Source of the DNA: Gammaproteobacteria bacterium | Lineage (GTDB): Bacteria > Pseudomonadota > Gammaproteobacteria > JACCYU01 | Direction: 5' to 3' | DNA length: 39,611 bases | NCBI GenBank assembly: GCA_013695765.1 | Contig: JACCZW010000095.1 | Coordinates: 1-39,611, forward strand | In this document: in pieces, positions 26,566 to 34,624 of the stretch | Layout: each line of letters starts with the position of its first letter | Numbering within the stretch: the first letter of the stretch is position 1 | Notes under the pieces: generated by a model | What the model saw: only the letters and a program-made list of their open reading frames with translations | Database searches by the model: none | What the model was told of the DNA's origin: nothing | Program-made: the position numbers and the translations under genes

Positions 26566-28284
26566 ATGCTCGCCTCTCAATTTCATCTCGCAACGCTCAA
26601 GGAAACGCCGGCCGACGCTGAAGTCGTCAGTCACCGGTTGATGTTGCGCGCCGGGTTGATCCGCAGGCTTGCCGCTGGTTTGTACACGTGGATGCCGCTG
26701 GGCGTGCGCGTGCTGCGCAAGGTGGAAGATGTGGTGCGCGAGGAAATGAACCGCGCCGGGGCGCTGGAATTGCTGATGCCCGCCGTACAGCCTGCCGAGT
26801 TGTGGCAGGAATCCGGGCGCTGGGAACAATATGGCCCGGAGCTGCTGCGCCTCAAGGACCGTCACGAGCGCGACTTCTGTTTCGGGCCGACACACGAAGA
26901 GGTCATCACCGACATCGCACGCAACGACTTGCGCAGTTACAAGCAGCTGCCCGTCAATTATTATCAGATTCAAACCAAGTTCCGCGACGAGATACGTCCG
27001 CGCTTCGGTGTGATGCGGGCGCGTGAGTTCGTTATGAAAGACGCCTATTCGTTTCATCTGGACCGCGCCTCGCTGGAACAGACCTATGTGGCGATGTTTG
27101 ATGCTTACACGCGCATCTTCACGCGGCTGGGGCTTGAGTTTCGCGCGGTGCTGGCCGACACCGGCGCCATCGGGGGCAGCCGTTCGCATGAATTTCATGT
27201 GCTGGCCGCCTCCGGCGAAGACGCCATCGCATTCTCGGATGCGGGCGATTACGCCGCCAATCTGGAGCTGGCCGAGGCGGTCGCGCCAGCCGCGACGCGA
27301 CCGCCGCCCGGCGTGGAAATGCAGACCATCGATACGCCGGACACGCATACTATCGACGATTTAAGCCGTCTGCTGAACATCGAGCCGCGCCGTTGCTTAA
27401 AGACGCTCATGGTGAAAGGCGGCGATGGCGCGGTTATCGCGCTGGTTCTGCGCGGCGATCATGCGCTCAACGCCGTGAAGGCCGAGAAGATCGAGGGGCT
27501 GGCCCGGCCGCTGGCCTTCGCCGACGAAGCGGAAGTCATCGAGGCCGCCGGATGCCGGCCAGGATCGCTGGGGCCTGGCGGACTCTCGATCCGTGTTATC
27601 GCCGACCATGCGGCGGCGCAGCTCGCCGATTTCGTATGCGGCGCGAACGAAGACGGCAAGCACCTGACCGGCGCCAACTGGGGCCGCGATGTGCCCGAAC
27701 CGGAACGCGCCGACCTGCGCAACGTCGTGGATGGCGATTCCAGCCCCGACGGTCATGGGACGCTCTCGATCGCGCGCGGCATCGAGGTGGGTCACATCTT
27801 CCAGCTCGGTGACAAGTACAGTCGCGCCATGAACGCCACCGTGCTGGACGAGCAAGGCCGCGCGCGTCACATGATAATGGGCTGCTACGGCATCGGCGTA
27901 ACGCGCGTAGTAGCCGCCGCGATCGAGCAGCATTACGACGAGCGCGGGATCATCTGGCCGGCGCCCATCGCGCCTTTCCAGATTGCGCTGATCCCCATCA
28001 ACATGCACAAGTCCGGACGCCTGGCAGCCGCCGCGCGTGAGTTGTACGATGAACTGCGGGCGGCCGGTTTCGACGTCTTATTCGACGACCGCAACTTAAG
28101 GCCCGGTGTAATGTTCGCCGAACAGGAGCTGATCGGCATTCCGCATCGCGTAGTGCTGAGCGAGCGCGGTTTAGCCGCCAGTCTCGCGGAATACAAGGGC
28201 CGCGGCGACGACAAGTCAACCGACATAGCACTTAACCGTCTAGTCGCGCATCTGCGCACCGGCTTGGCGTCACTTGAGCCATGA
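26566..28284 (+). CDS. proS: Prolyl-tRNA synthetase (bacterial type, with editing domain)
   Basis: A 572-residue class II aminoacyl-tRNA synthetase charging tRNA-Pro. N-terminus [20 protein letters not shown] and length are those of the bacterial ProS that carries an inserted editing domain (about residues 225-405; contains [14 protein letters not shown] and the [14 protein letters not shown] loop). The catalytic core shows [11 protein letters not shown] (about 107) and motif 2 ([20 protein letters not shown]). Motif 3 is in [18 protein letters not shown]. The anticodon-binding domain ends the protein. Confidence 0.96.
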   Translation: MLASQFHLATLKETPADAEVVSHRLMLRAGLIRRLAAGLYTWMPLGVRVLRKVEDVVREEMNRAGALELLMPAVQPAELWQESGRWEQYGPELLRLKDRHERDFCFGPTHEEVITDIARNDLRSYKQLPVNYYQIQTKFRDEIRPRFGVMRAREFVMKDAYSFHLDRASLEQTYVAMFDAYTRIFTRLGLEFRAVLADTGAIGGSRSHEFHVLAASGEDAIAFSDAGDYAANLELAEAVAPAATRPPPGVEMQTIDTPDTHTIDDLSRLLNIEPRRCLKTLMVKGGDGAVIALVLRGDHALNAVKAEKIEGLARPLAFADEAEVIEAAGCRPGSLGPGGLSIRVIADHAAAQLADFVCGANEDGKHLTGANWGRDVPEPERADLRNVVDGDSSPDGHGTLSIARGIEVGHIFQLGDKYSRAMNATVLDEQGRARHMIMGCYGIGVTRVVAAAIEQHYDERGIIWPAPIAPFQIALIPINMHKSGRLAAAARELYDELRAAGFDVLFDDRNLRPGVMFAEQELIGIPHRVVLSERGLAASLAEYKGRGDDKSTDIALNRLVAHLRTGLASLEP

Positions 28285-28327
28285 GCCCATCAGCACCTTC
28301 AGGAACTCAAGTTTCGAGGTAACGACA

Positions 28328-28666
28328 TTGTTAAACTGGTTTATATTTATAAAACCCGCGGTCACACTCGTAGTGATTTCGTTAGTCCTGGCTGGCTGCC
28401 AGTTCGTGCCACTGACGCCGAGTGGCGAAAAGGCCAGGGTGCTGAGCGCAGCCGAAGTGCAGCAATGCAAAAAAATGGGCAATACCACTGTCTCTGTCAA
28501 GGGCGACATCCTCGGCCTCAAGCGACAAGAAAGCGTAGTTTCCGCGGAGCTGGAACGGCTGGCGCGCAACAACGCGGCCGGCATGGGCGGTGACACGGTG
28601 GTGCCCGCCTCAGACATCATTCAAGGGACGCAGTTATACAATATCTATAAATGCGTGCCAGGTTGA
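28328..28666 (+). CDS. DUF4156 lipoprotein
   Basis: A 112-residue lipoprotein with signal and lipobox NWFIFIKPAVTLVVISLVLAGC, then the DUF4156 body: LTPSGEKARVLSAAEVQQCK, GNTTVSVKG, LERLARNNAAGMGGDTVVP and a terminal YNIYKCV. The only well-placed start is TTG at 28328, preceded by GAGGT at 28315-28319; a TTG at 28274 would extend into proS. DUF4156 proteins resemble RcsF-like or YecR-like small lipoproteins of unknown role. It follows proS by 43 bases. Confidence 0.85.
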   Translation: MLNWFIFIKPAVTLVVISLVLAGCQFVPLTPSGEKARVLSAAEVQQCKKMGNTTVSVKGDILGLKRQESVVSAELERLARNNAAGMGGDTVVPASDIIQGTQLYNIYKCVPG

Positions 28667-28767
28667 CGCATGCTCAGGCGCGAAATTGCGATAATGGGTT
28701 CGCGATCACGAGGACGAATCAGGATCCAATTCATTAACGATCAATACGCATGCGCGAGGTGAGTGAA

Positions 28768-29463
28768 ATGTCCGCTACAAGACCCTATTCGATCCATGCC
28801 CTGGAGCTGGGGCCGATGGACAATTTTGTCTATCTTATCGAAGATCGCGCAACGCAAACCGCCGCGGTAGTCGATCCGGCCTGGGACGTGGGCGCGATCA
28901 CCGCACTTACTGAGGAGCGCGGCCTGCGTATAACCGACGTGCTGCTGACCCACAGCCATCACGACCATGTCAACGGTGTGGAAGCCGTGCTCGACCACTG
29001 CGATGCGCGACTGCACTTGCTTAAAGCCGAAGCGGAATTCTGGCGCCACGACCTGGCGCAGCCAGCCTTACACCACGGGGGCGATCGCTTTGCGCTGGGA
29101 GAAACGGAGCTACAGATCCTGCACACCCCCGGCCATACGCCGGGGTCGGCGTGTTATCACCTGGGCACCGATCTGATTGCAGGCGATACACTGTTCGTAT
29201 TCGGCTGCGGACGCTGCGACCTGAAAGGTGGCGACCCGGAACAAATGTTCACAACCTTGAAGCAGCTTAAAGAGGAATTGCCATCACAGACCGTGATTTA
29301 TCCGGGTCATAACTACGCCACGCGGAACACGGCCACTATGCGCGAACAGGCCGAGGGCAATCCGTTTATGCAGTTCGATAACGCGCACGACTTTGTCCAC
29401 TACCGGATGCATGAACACGATCGTACGCGTGCCACGCCGTATGAACCCGAATATCACCGTTAA
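28768..29463 (+). CDS. Metallo-beta-lactamase-fold hydrolase (glyoxalase II-like)
   Basis: A 231-residue protein with the binuclear metal site: THSHHDHVNG (His62, His64, Asp66, His67), HTPGHTPGS, AGDTLF and YPGHNY. The layout LGPMDNFVYLIED resembles glyoxalase II and related thioesterases, but it is short and lacks the longer C-terminal helical region of classical GloB; the substrate is not certain. ATG 28768 is preferred over 28750 because GAGGTGA lies just before it. Confidence 0.9.
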   Translation: MSATRPYSIHALELGPMDNFVYLIEDRATQTAAVVDPAWDVGAITALTEERGLRITDVLLTHSHHDHVNGVEAVLDHCDARLHLLKAEAEFWRHDLAQPALHHGGDRFALGETELQILHTPGHTPGSACYHLGTDLIAGDTLFVFGCGRCDLKGGDPEQMFTTLKQLKEELPSQTVIYPGHNYATRNTATMREQAEGNPFMQFDNAHDFVHYRMHEHDRTRATPYEPEYHR

Positions 29464-29576
29464 TCAGGCTTACCCTGCTTCACCCACGCAAAAACTGGAT
29501 GCCGGTCGCGTAGACGGGCCTTATAAATCGTGCGCTGGCCGCCGGTGCCTGCGCCGGCAACCGCGAACTCTTCCGG

Positions 29577-29774
29577 TTACCGGAACAACCGCTTCAGCCA
29601 GCCTAGAATTCCGCCGCCTGACGATGATGATCTCGATCCGCCAGACGATGCCGAGCCTCTGGAAGACGACGAGTTATGCGCCGTGGAACGGCCGCTGGTT
29701 CCTCCCGTCATCTTAGCCTGCGAATCATGATGCCGTTTGAGCACAGAGTCTTCCGGGGTTTTGTCTGATTTCAT
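29577..29774 (-). CDS. Ser/Gly-rich small protein of unknown function
   Basis: 65 residues: a charged N-terminus (MKSDKTPEDSVLKRHHDSQ), a low-complexity Ser/Gly stretch in the middle, and a short C-terminal amphipathic helix GILGWLKRLFR. The start at 29774 is preceded by GAGGCG (a fair ribosome binding site), which favours it over a longer frame to 29843. Small proteins with a VLKRHHD-like motif and a Trp/Arg helix occur near the C-terminus of some gammaproteobacterial hypothetical proteins, but I cannot assign a family. The basic tail could bind a membrane or a partner. Confidence 0.55.
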   Translation of the reverse strand: MKSDKTPEDSVLKRHHDSQAKMTGGTSGRSTAHNSSSSRGSASSGGSRSSSSGGGILGWLKRLFR

Positions 29775-29920
29775 TTCTGCGCCTCCTCGGCACTTTAGTA
29801 AACCGTTTGCAACCATATCGACCTTACGCCGATTACCCAACATAATAAAGGGATAACCGCGGGCGCCGTCAAGGGCCGCTTACGTCTTTTTCCGCACATG
29901 CTTCGCGATTACCGGGCGGG

Positions 29921-30832
29921 TTAGAACAGGTCAAGCTGATCGCCGCCACGTGCGGGGACCTTGAACAACGTGGTATCCAGCGAGCGGCGATCGCGATCGA
30001 AGCCCAACCGCTTGCAGGCCAGCGCGAAGCGCCGCGCGATCAGGTCGGCGAATGGCCCGGTGCCCCGCATGCGAGTACCGAATGCGGAGTCGTAGTCCTT
30101 GCCGCTGCGCAGGTTGCGAATCACGCTGATGACGTGATCCGCTTTCAGTGGCGCGTGATGGTGCAGCCACTCGCGAAACAGGTCCTTAACTTCGTGCGGA
30201 AGCCGCAGCATCACGTAGCCCGCCGATTCGGCGCCGGCGTCGCGGCTGCGCTTGAGAATCGTCTCCAGCTCAGGATCGGTAAGCACCGGAATTACCGGCG
30301 CGATCATCACACCGACCGGCACGCCGGCCGCGGTCAAACGCCGCATCGCCTCCAGCCGCCGACGCGGCGCGGTAGTGCGCGGTTCCAGCCGACGGCTCAG
30401 GTCCGAATCAAGCGTGGTAATCGAAAACAGCACCTGCGCCAGATTGCGCTCCGCCATCCGCGCCAAGATATCCAAGTCTCGCTCCACCAGCGCGGATTTG
30501 GTCACGATGGTCACGGGGTGCTGAAATGCTTCCAGCACCCGCAGAATCTCGCGCGAGATCTCGAGCTCGCGCTCGACAGGCTGATAGGCGTCGGTGTTGA
30601 TGCCGAGCGCGATAGGCGAACAGCGATGTCCGGGCCGGCGGAGTTCCTGCTCAAGCAAGGTCGCGGCGTCGGGCTTGTAAAACAGCCGGGTCTCGAAATC
30701 AAGGCCCGGAGAAAGTCCTAGATAAGCGTGCGATGGGCGCGCGAAGCAATACACGCAGCCGTGCTCACAGCCGCGGTACGGATTGATCGATAGCGAAAAG
30801 CCGACATCCGGCGACTCGTTGCGGGACAACAC
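29921..30832 (-). CDS. PA0069-type radical SAM protein, core part (separated from its N-terminus by a frameshift)
   Basis: 303 residues from the GTG at 30832. The cluster motif is CX3CX2C in NPYRGCEHGCVYCFARPSHA (Cys22, Cys26, Cys29), binding a [4Fe-4S] cluster and SAM. The rest is typical of the PA0069 family: GLDFETRLFYKPDAATLL, IALGINTDAYQPVE, ending LFKVPARGGDQLDLF. Function is unproven; the relatives are SPL-like in their fold. Family members start about 60 residues earlier, and that missing piece is found in another frame at 31016-30840, so the gene is broken by a frameshift at about 30840. Either the GTG is used and the N-terminus is lost, or the base count is a sequencing error. Confidence 0.75.
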   Translation of the reverse strand: MLSRNESPDVGFSLSINPYRGCEHGCVYCFARPSHAYLGLSPGLDFETRLFYKPDAATLLEQELRRPGHRCSPIALGINTDAYQPVERELEISREILRVLEAFQHPVTIVTKSALVERDLDILARMAERNLAQVLFSITTLDSDLSRRLEPRTTAPRRRLEAMRRLTAAGVPVGVMIAPVIPVLTDPELETILKRSRDAGAESAGYVMLRLPHEVKDLFREWLHHHAPLKADHVISVIRNLRSGKDYDSAFGTRMRGTGPFADLIARRFALACKRLGFDRDRRSLDTTLFKVPARGGDQLDLF

Positions 30833-31016
30833 TTCTCGACTTATCCGACGTAAGCGTAGTGCGCACCTTGGGCGGCGCGAGGATCTCGTCGTCTACTATG
30901 CCCCAGCCGTCGTCGATCACCCGGTGCGTTTGCGATTCGAAGCGACCGTCCGGATTGCTGATCGCGCCGCGACCCTTGCGGGGCTGCGCCGGTAAGGCGT
31001 CATCGTAATTATTCAT
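30765..31016 (-). pseudogene. N-terminal fragment of the PA0069-type radical SAM gene
   Basis: From ATG 31016 the frame reads MNNYDDALPAQPRKGRGAIS, NPDGRFESQTHRVIDDGWGI, then VRTTLTSDKS, all normal for the beginning of PA0069-type proteins. After DKS the reading frame no longer fits; the core resumes in another frame as VLSRNESPDVGF. A normal gene would read DKSREVLSRNES. The minus-strand text around 30840 lacks two bases (or has one extra) compared with that. The out-of-frame tail continues to a stop at 30765. No slippery heptamer is visible, so programmed frameshifting is unlikely. Confidence 0.75.
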
Positions 31017-31168
31017 CGCCTGGCTTGCGTGACTTGCGCCAGCGTTTTTTCCAGTATGGCCGGATCGACGGGTTTGACCCCGTGATGATCGACACCGGCT
31101 GCGGCCGTGCGTCGCCGGTCCTCCTCCTGCCCGAAACCGGCCAGATTGTCTGAGCTGAAGTCGTTCAT
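31013..31168 (-). CDS. 51-residue ORF translationally coupled to the radical SAM gene
   Basis: From ATG 31168 this frame gives a 51-residue hydrophilic protein: MNDFSSDNLAGFGQEEDRRR then a segment HHGVKPVDPAILEKTLAQVT ending QARR. Its TGA overlaps the ATG of the radical SAM N-terminal fragment (ATGA, 31016-31013), a strong sign of a genuine two-gene unit. A GAGGG lies 12 bases before the start. I recognise no family; the GVKPVDPAILEKTLAQVT part looks structured while the front half looks disordered. It may be a substrate, partner or simply a leader for the downstream gene. Confidence 0.55.
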   Translation of the reverse strand: MNDFSSDNLAGFGQEEDRRRTAAAGVDHHGVKPVDPAILEKTLAQVTQARR

Positions 31169-31429
31169 CGTCTTGCGCGCCCTCAATTAACGTTTGCAAA
31201 TGCCGGGATTGCGGCTGCCGGACGCGGACTGCTTTCCGCTGACATTTTAAGCGCACCCCCCGTCGAGGAAACCCTGCGCTAATGCACCGCCGCATGACCA
31301 TTGGCGGCGTCTCATCTATAAGGTGGCATTCAACATCCGTGCCGACGGTGTACACTAAAACCTATCGGCCATGTGGGCTCAACCACCTTCGCCTCGTCAC
31401 GTACTCAATCGCAAGCACCCGAACTGCTC

Positions 31430-31960
31430 ATGTCCCGACACACAATGTATCTCATCGTCGCGCTGTCTTTGCTAAGCGCCTGCGCAATCGCACCGAAGCC
31501 GGGAAACGCGCTACCGGCGATTGATATTAAAGGCATCCGTGATCTAGCCGATGGACCTTTTCTGCTGGATTTCCTGGCGATCAAGGGCGGCACCGAGGAT
31601 CGCGTGGTGCTGGAATTCGAAACCGGCGCGCCCGCGCAGCGGCTGTCGCGCGTGGTGCTAAAAATACACGTCAACAATCTCGATGAAGGCGGTGAGACCG
31701 GCGTGATCGATATTTACGCCTTTACCGGTGACGGCAAGGCGAATGCGGAGGATTTCGACGCCGGCCAGCGAATCGCGCAGGTCGAGGCGCCGGCAAACGG
31801 CGCCGTGCGCGTCGATGTGACCGAGGTGTTTCTGGCTGCGATGGAGGCGGGCGAGAAGTTCATCGGCTTGCGGCTTTCCACCGCTACGGGCGATCGTTAT
31901 TTTTTTGGGCCCATCGCTAACCTGCCGGACCCGACATTGCGCAAGCGCTACGGCGACTGA
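31430..31960 (+). CDS. Predicted lipoprotein, unknown family
   Basis: A 176-residue protein with a lipoprotein signal (MYLIVALSLLSAC; lipid Cys near residue 18 from ATG 31430), then a beta-rich body: FLAIKGGTEDRVVLEFE, RVVLKIHVNNLDEGGETGVI, IDIYAFTGDGKANAEDFDAG, VDVTEVFLAAMEAGEKFIGL and GDRYFFGPIANLPDP. The strand order recalls a jelly-roll or discoidin-like module used for binding, but this is speculation. A second ATG at 31445 is also possible. It is followed at 10 bases by an SMR transporter gene, so the two probably share an mRNA. Confidence 0.75.
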   Translation: MSRHTMYLIVALSLLSACAIAPKPGNALPAIDIKGIRDLADGPFLLDFLAIKGGTEDRVVLEFETGAPAQRLSRVVLKIHVNNLDEGGETGVIDIYAFTGDGKANAEDFDAGQRIAQVEAPANGAVRVDVTEVFLAAMEAGEKFIGLRLSTATGDRYFFGPIANLPDPTLRKRYGD

Positions 31961-31970
31961 TCCGCACCTG

Positions 31971-32294
31971 ATGCAAGCCTGGTTGCTGCTGGTCGCGGCG
32001 ATCGTGCTCGAAGTCGCGGGTACCACGTCAATGAAGCTCTCGCAGGGCTTCGCCCGTACCCTGCCATCGATCATGATCTTCGTTTTTTACGCGCTCTCGT
32101 TCGTGGCCATGACGTTCGCGCTAAGACGCCTTGACCTGAGCATCGCCTACGCGATCTGGGCGGGCGTAGGCACCGTGCTGATCACGCTCATCGGGTTCAT
32201 TTACTTCACCGAGCAAGCGACCTTGTTCAAAGCCGCGTGCATCGCGCTGATCGTGCTCGGCGTGGTGGGTCTGAGCTACGCCGCCGAGGCGTGA
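31971..32294 (+). CDS. SMR-family multidrug efflux protein
   Basis: A 107-residue, four-helix small multidrug resistance protein. The N-terminus WLLLVAAIVLEVAGTTSMK has the essential membrane glutamate in LEVAGT (Glu14 of EmrE), and RRLDLSIAYAIWAGVGTVLI is the helix-3 signature. It works as an antiparallel dimer exchanging cationic compounds (or guanidinium in the Gdx branch) for protons. The start at 31971 removes an unrelated N-terminal extension. It ends exactly against the folD stop codon: the two genes converge with no base between them. Confidence 0.92.
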   Translation: MQAWLLLVAAIVLEVAGTTSMKLSQGFARTLPSIMIFVFYALSFVAMTFALRRLDLSIAYAIWAGVGTVLITLIGFIYFTEQATLFKAACIALIVLGVVGLSYAAEA

Positions 32295-33182
32295 CTAGCC
32301 GCGCTTTGCCGCGGATTTCGCGGCTTTGAGCGTATTTACCATCAGCATCGCCACCGTCATGGGTCCGACCCCGCCCGGCACCGGCGTGATCGCGGATGCT
32401 TTTTCGCTCACCGCGTCGAAATCCACGTCGCCTACCAGCCGGTAACCTTTGGGCCTGCTGTCGTCGTCCACCCGATTGATACCAACATCGATCACTACCG
32501 CGCCCTCTTTCACCATGTCCGCGGTGACGAATTTAGGCCGGCCGATGGCGGCGATCACGATGTCCGCCTGCCGCGTGATGCTCGAAAGGTCTTTGGTCCC
32601 GCTGTGGCAGACGGTCACCGTTGCGTTAGCGGCTCTGGTTTTCTGCACCAGCATGTTCATCATCGGCTTACCGACGATGTTGCTGCGGCCGATGATGGCG
32701 ACGTGCCTGCCTTCAATCTCCAGGCCGCTGCGCACGATAAGTTCCGGAATGCCGGCCGGCGTACACGGCCGGAAAGTATCCAGCCCGATTACCAGCCGTC
32801 CGACGTTGACCGGATGAAAGCCGTCCACGTCCTTGGTCGGATCGATGCGCTCGATAACTTTCTGCTCATCGATGTGCTTGGGCAGCGGCATCTGCACGAG
32901 AATGCCGTGTATGGCGGCGTCAGCGTTCAACTCGTCGATCAGCGCCAGCAGCGCCTCTTCCGCGATGTCGGCCGGCGGCGTCTTCATCACGGACTTGATG
33001 CCAACCTCTTCGCAAACCTTGCGTTTCGTGCCCACGTAAGTCCTGGAAGCGGGATTGTCACCTACCAGCACTGCGGCGAGACACGGTGTCAAGCCCGCTT
33101 TGGCCGCCTCCGAGACCTGCTGTTTGACTTCGTTTCTAATTTGCGCCGCCACTGCGTTGCCGTCGATGCGTTGTGCCGTCAT
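32295..33182 (-). CDS. folD: FolD bifunctional methylene-THF dehydrogenase/cyclohydrolase
   Basis: A 295-residue enzyme interconverting 5,10-methylene- and 10-formyl-tetrahydrofolate in one-carbon metabolism. The active-site residues Tyr49 and Lys53 are in RTYVGTKRK, followed by LVQMPLPKHID, DVDGFHPVNVGRL, CTPAGIPELI, the NADP site GRSNIVGKP, and PVPGGVGPMTVAML. It ends NTLKAAKSAAKRG. It is convergent with the SMR gene, and the gap upstream (33183-33685) holds an AT-rich palindrome. Confidence 0.95.
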   Translation of the reverse strand: MTAQRIDGNAVAAQIRNEVKQQVSEAAKAGLTPCLAAVLVGDNPASRTYVGTKRKVCEEVGIKSVMKTPPADIAEEALLALIDELNADAAIHGILVQMPLPKHIDEQKVIERIDPTKDVDGFHPVNVGRLVIGLDTFRPCTPAGIPELIVRSGLEIEGRHVAIIGRSNIVGKPMMNMLVQKTRAANATVTVCHSGTKDLSSITRQADIVIAAIGRPKFVTADMVKEGAVVIDVGINRVDDDSRPKGYRLVGDVDFDAVSEKASAITPVPGGVGPMTVAMLMVNTLKAAKSAAKRG

Positions 33183-33316
33183 GTTCGTATCACCATCCTA
33201 AGAATAAGCGCCGGTCAAAATAATTACCGACAATAAACACTAGGCGAAAATGCAGCCGTACACAATCGCGCGATAGCTGGTGCCCGCCGTTAAAAAAAGT
33301 TCATCGGTTGTAATAG

Positions 33317-33330
33317 TTTCAAATTTGAAA
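33317..33330. promoter_or_regulatory. AT-rich 14-bp perfect palindrome upstream of folD and the stress cluster
   Basis: TTTCAAATTTGAAA is a perfect dyad in an otherwise GC-rich region. It lies 134 bases upstream of the folD start and 355 bases before the stress cluster. The form suits binding of a dimeric repressor; I cannot name one. Confidence 0.4.
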
Positions 33331-33370
33331 ACCCTGTCACCTTTCGGCCGGTGCACACACGCGCCTTCGC

Positions 33371-33410
33371 ATGCTGCAAGTGCGCGCGCAACCGCGCGCA
33401 CTTGCAGCAT
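33371..33410. repeat. 18-bp perfect inverted repeat with a 4-base loop
   Basis: ATGCTGCAAGTGCGCGCG (33371-33388) is followed by CAAC and its exact complement CGCGCGCACTTGCAGCAT (33393-33410). An RNA copy would form an 18-bp hairpin with a tetraloop. TTTACC follows, a weak T run. No gene ends here on either strand, so it is not a simple terminator. Confidence 0.85.
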
Positions 33411-33685
33411 TTACCGACCTCTGTTCCAGTCGTCCTTGTGAGCAGCGAAGCGAAGTGCCAATCCAGTAACTATATGATACAGCGGAAATTGTTACTGCTT
33501 CAGCGTGCTCGATATGACGGCTACGGCGACTTGTTCAGCGCCTCCTTGCACCCTGGGTCTGCCAGCGATTCGGCGCGATGGGGCATGATTATTGAATGAT
33601 TCGATGGTATCCTGCGTCCGGTTCGCACCGCGTCCACAATGGCGCTATCCCATTCGCTTACGCTTTCAACGGAGACTCCTGCGCT

Positions 33686-34198
33686 ATGCCCGACTACGAC
33701 ACCCCGAAGCAACCTCAGAACCGCGATTCCCATACGAATACACAGGCATCGCAAGGTGCGCGGCGCACTGCGGACCAGGTCAAGCAGCAAGCGCGCGATG
33801 CGGCGCAACAGGCGAAGACGCAAGCCGACTCCATGCTGGGCGAGCAGCAGCAGGCCGCGGCCGGTCAGTTGCAAGGCGTGGCGAAGGCCTTAAGAAAAAC
33901 CGCGGAGCAACTGGATTCGCAGGATCAAGGCCCCGTGGCACGTTACGCGGAACGCGCCGCGGATAGCCTGGACAGCCTCGGTGATAAATTGCGTGATCGC
34001 GACATCGACAGTCTTGCAGCACAGGTACAGGATTTCGCGCGCCAGCAACCGGGCGTGTTTCTGGGCGGCGCCGTGGCGGCAGGCTTTCTGGTCGCGCGTT
34101 TTCTGAAAAGCTCGGCGCGTGATGAATCACCATCCAGCGCGCCCGGCGCATCTTACGGACAGTCCGATGCCGCGACTGACCCCGTAAGCACACCTTAG
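33686..34198 (+). CDS. YqjD/ElaB-like stress-type membrane-anchored protein
   Basis: 170 residues: a Gln/Ala-rich helical body (RTADQVKQQARDAAQQAKTQ, GEQQQAAAGQLQGVAKALRK, RDIDSLAAQVQDFARQQPGV) and one membrane anchor with the GAVAAGFLVARFLKS motif near the C-terminus. This layout (helical domain, glycine-rich tail anchor) is typical of the YqjD/ElaB/DUF883 group, inner-membrane proteins linked to stationary phase and ribosome binding in E. coli. The start at 33686 has GGAG upstream. It is the first gene of a three-gene cluster. Confidence 0.75.
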   Translation: MPDYDTPKQPQNRDSHTNTQASQGARRTADQVKQQARDAAQQAKTQADSMLGEQQQAAAGQLQGVAKALRKTAEQLDSQDQGPVARYAERAADSLDSLGDKLRDRDIDSLAAQVQDFARQQPGVFLGGAVAAGFLVARFLKSSARDESPSSAPGASYGQSDAATDPVSTP

Positions 34199-34210
34199 TA
34201 GGAGAGTCCG

Positions 34211-34624
34211 ATGCAATCAGACAAGCCAAATAAAGTAGACCGTTCGATAGGCGCGCTCATCAGGGATCTCACCTATGAGTTGACCTCGCTGGTGAGCAAG
34301 GAAGCCGAACTCGCGAAAGCCGAAGCGTCCGAAAAGGTATCGCAAGTCGGCGCCGGTATCGCAGCACTCGTGGTCGCCGCGGTCTTGCTGGTTGTGGGTC
34401 TGGAGGAATTGACGGACGCCGCGACTGTTGGAGTGGGCTATTTGCTGCCGCCGACCGTGGTGCCCTGGCTGGCGCCGCTGATAGTAGGCGGTGTCATCGC
34501 CATCATTGGTTTAATCCTCTTGATGAAGGGCCGCAGTAATCTTCAGCCGCAAAACCTGGCGCCCAACCGCACCACGGAATCGCTTCGTAAAGACAAAGCC
34601 GTGGCGCAGGAGCAGTTTAGATGA
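34211..34624 (+). CDS. Phage holin family / YqjE-like membrane protein
   Basis: A 137-residue protein: an amphipathic N-terminal region (GALIRDLTYELTSLVSKEAE, LAKAEASEKVSQVGAGIAAL) and two membrane helices (AALVVAAVLLVVGLEELT and WLAPLIVGGVIAIIGLILLM), the pattern of holin-X (PF07332)/YqjE proteins. In this family the second gene of a yqjD-yqjE-yqjK-like cluster. Its TGA overlaps the next ATG (ATGA, 34621-34624). No phage genes are nearby. Confidence 0.85.
   Translation: MQSDKPNKVDRSIGALIRDLTYELTSLVSKEAELAKAEASEKVSQVGAGIAALVVAAVLLVVGLEELTDAATVGVGYLLPPTVVPWLAPLIVGGVIAIIGLILLMKGRSNLQPQNLAPNRTTESLRKDKAVAQEQFR

Larger units (their letters stand above)
33183..33685. other. Long divergent intergenic region with two strong inverted repeats
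   Basis: 503 bases between folD (minus) and the stress cluster (plus). No translated frame resembles a known protein. It holds an AT-rich 14-bp palindrome (33317-33330) and an 18-bp perfect hairpin (33371-33410), listed separately. It presumably includes promoters for both flanking genes. Confidence 0.5.

Noticed and set aside
26407-27348. 313-codon minus-strand ORF opposite proS
   Set aside because: Antisense of the prolyl-tRNA synthetase gene, which is intact and well recognised; no ribosome binding site or family motif.
30825-30860. Programmed ribosomal frameshift in the radical SAM gene
   Set aside because: No slippery heptamer and no evident stimulatory stem directly downstream; a mutation or sequencing error is the simpler explanation.
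30765-31355. 196-codon minus-strand ORF taken as one protein
   Set aside because: Only the part from ATG 31016 matches a family (the start of the PA0069-type protein). The first 113 codons overlap a separate coupled small ORF and have no recognisable motif.
31329-31356. Possible promoter TTCAAC / 16-base spacer / TACACT before the lipoprotein gene
   Set aside because: Only 3 of 6 and 4 of 6 bases match the consensus; matches of this quality occur by chance in any few hundred bases.
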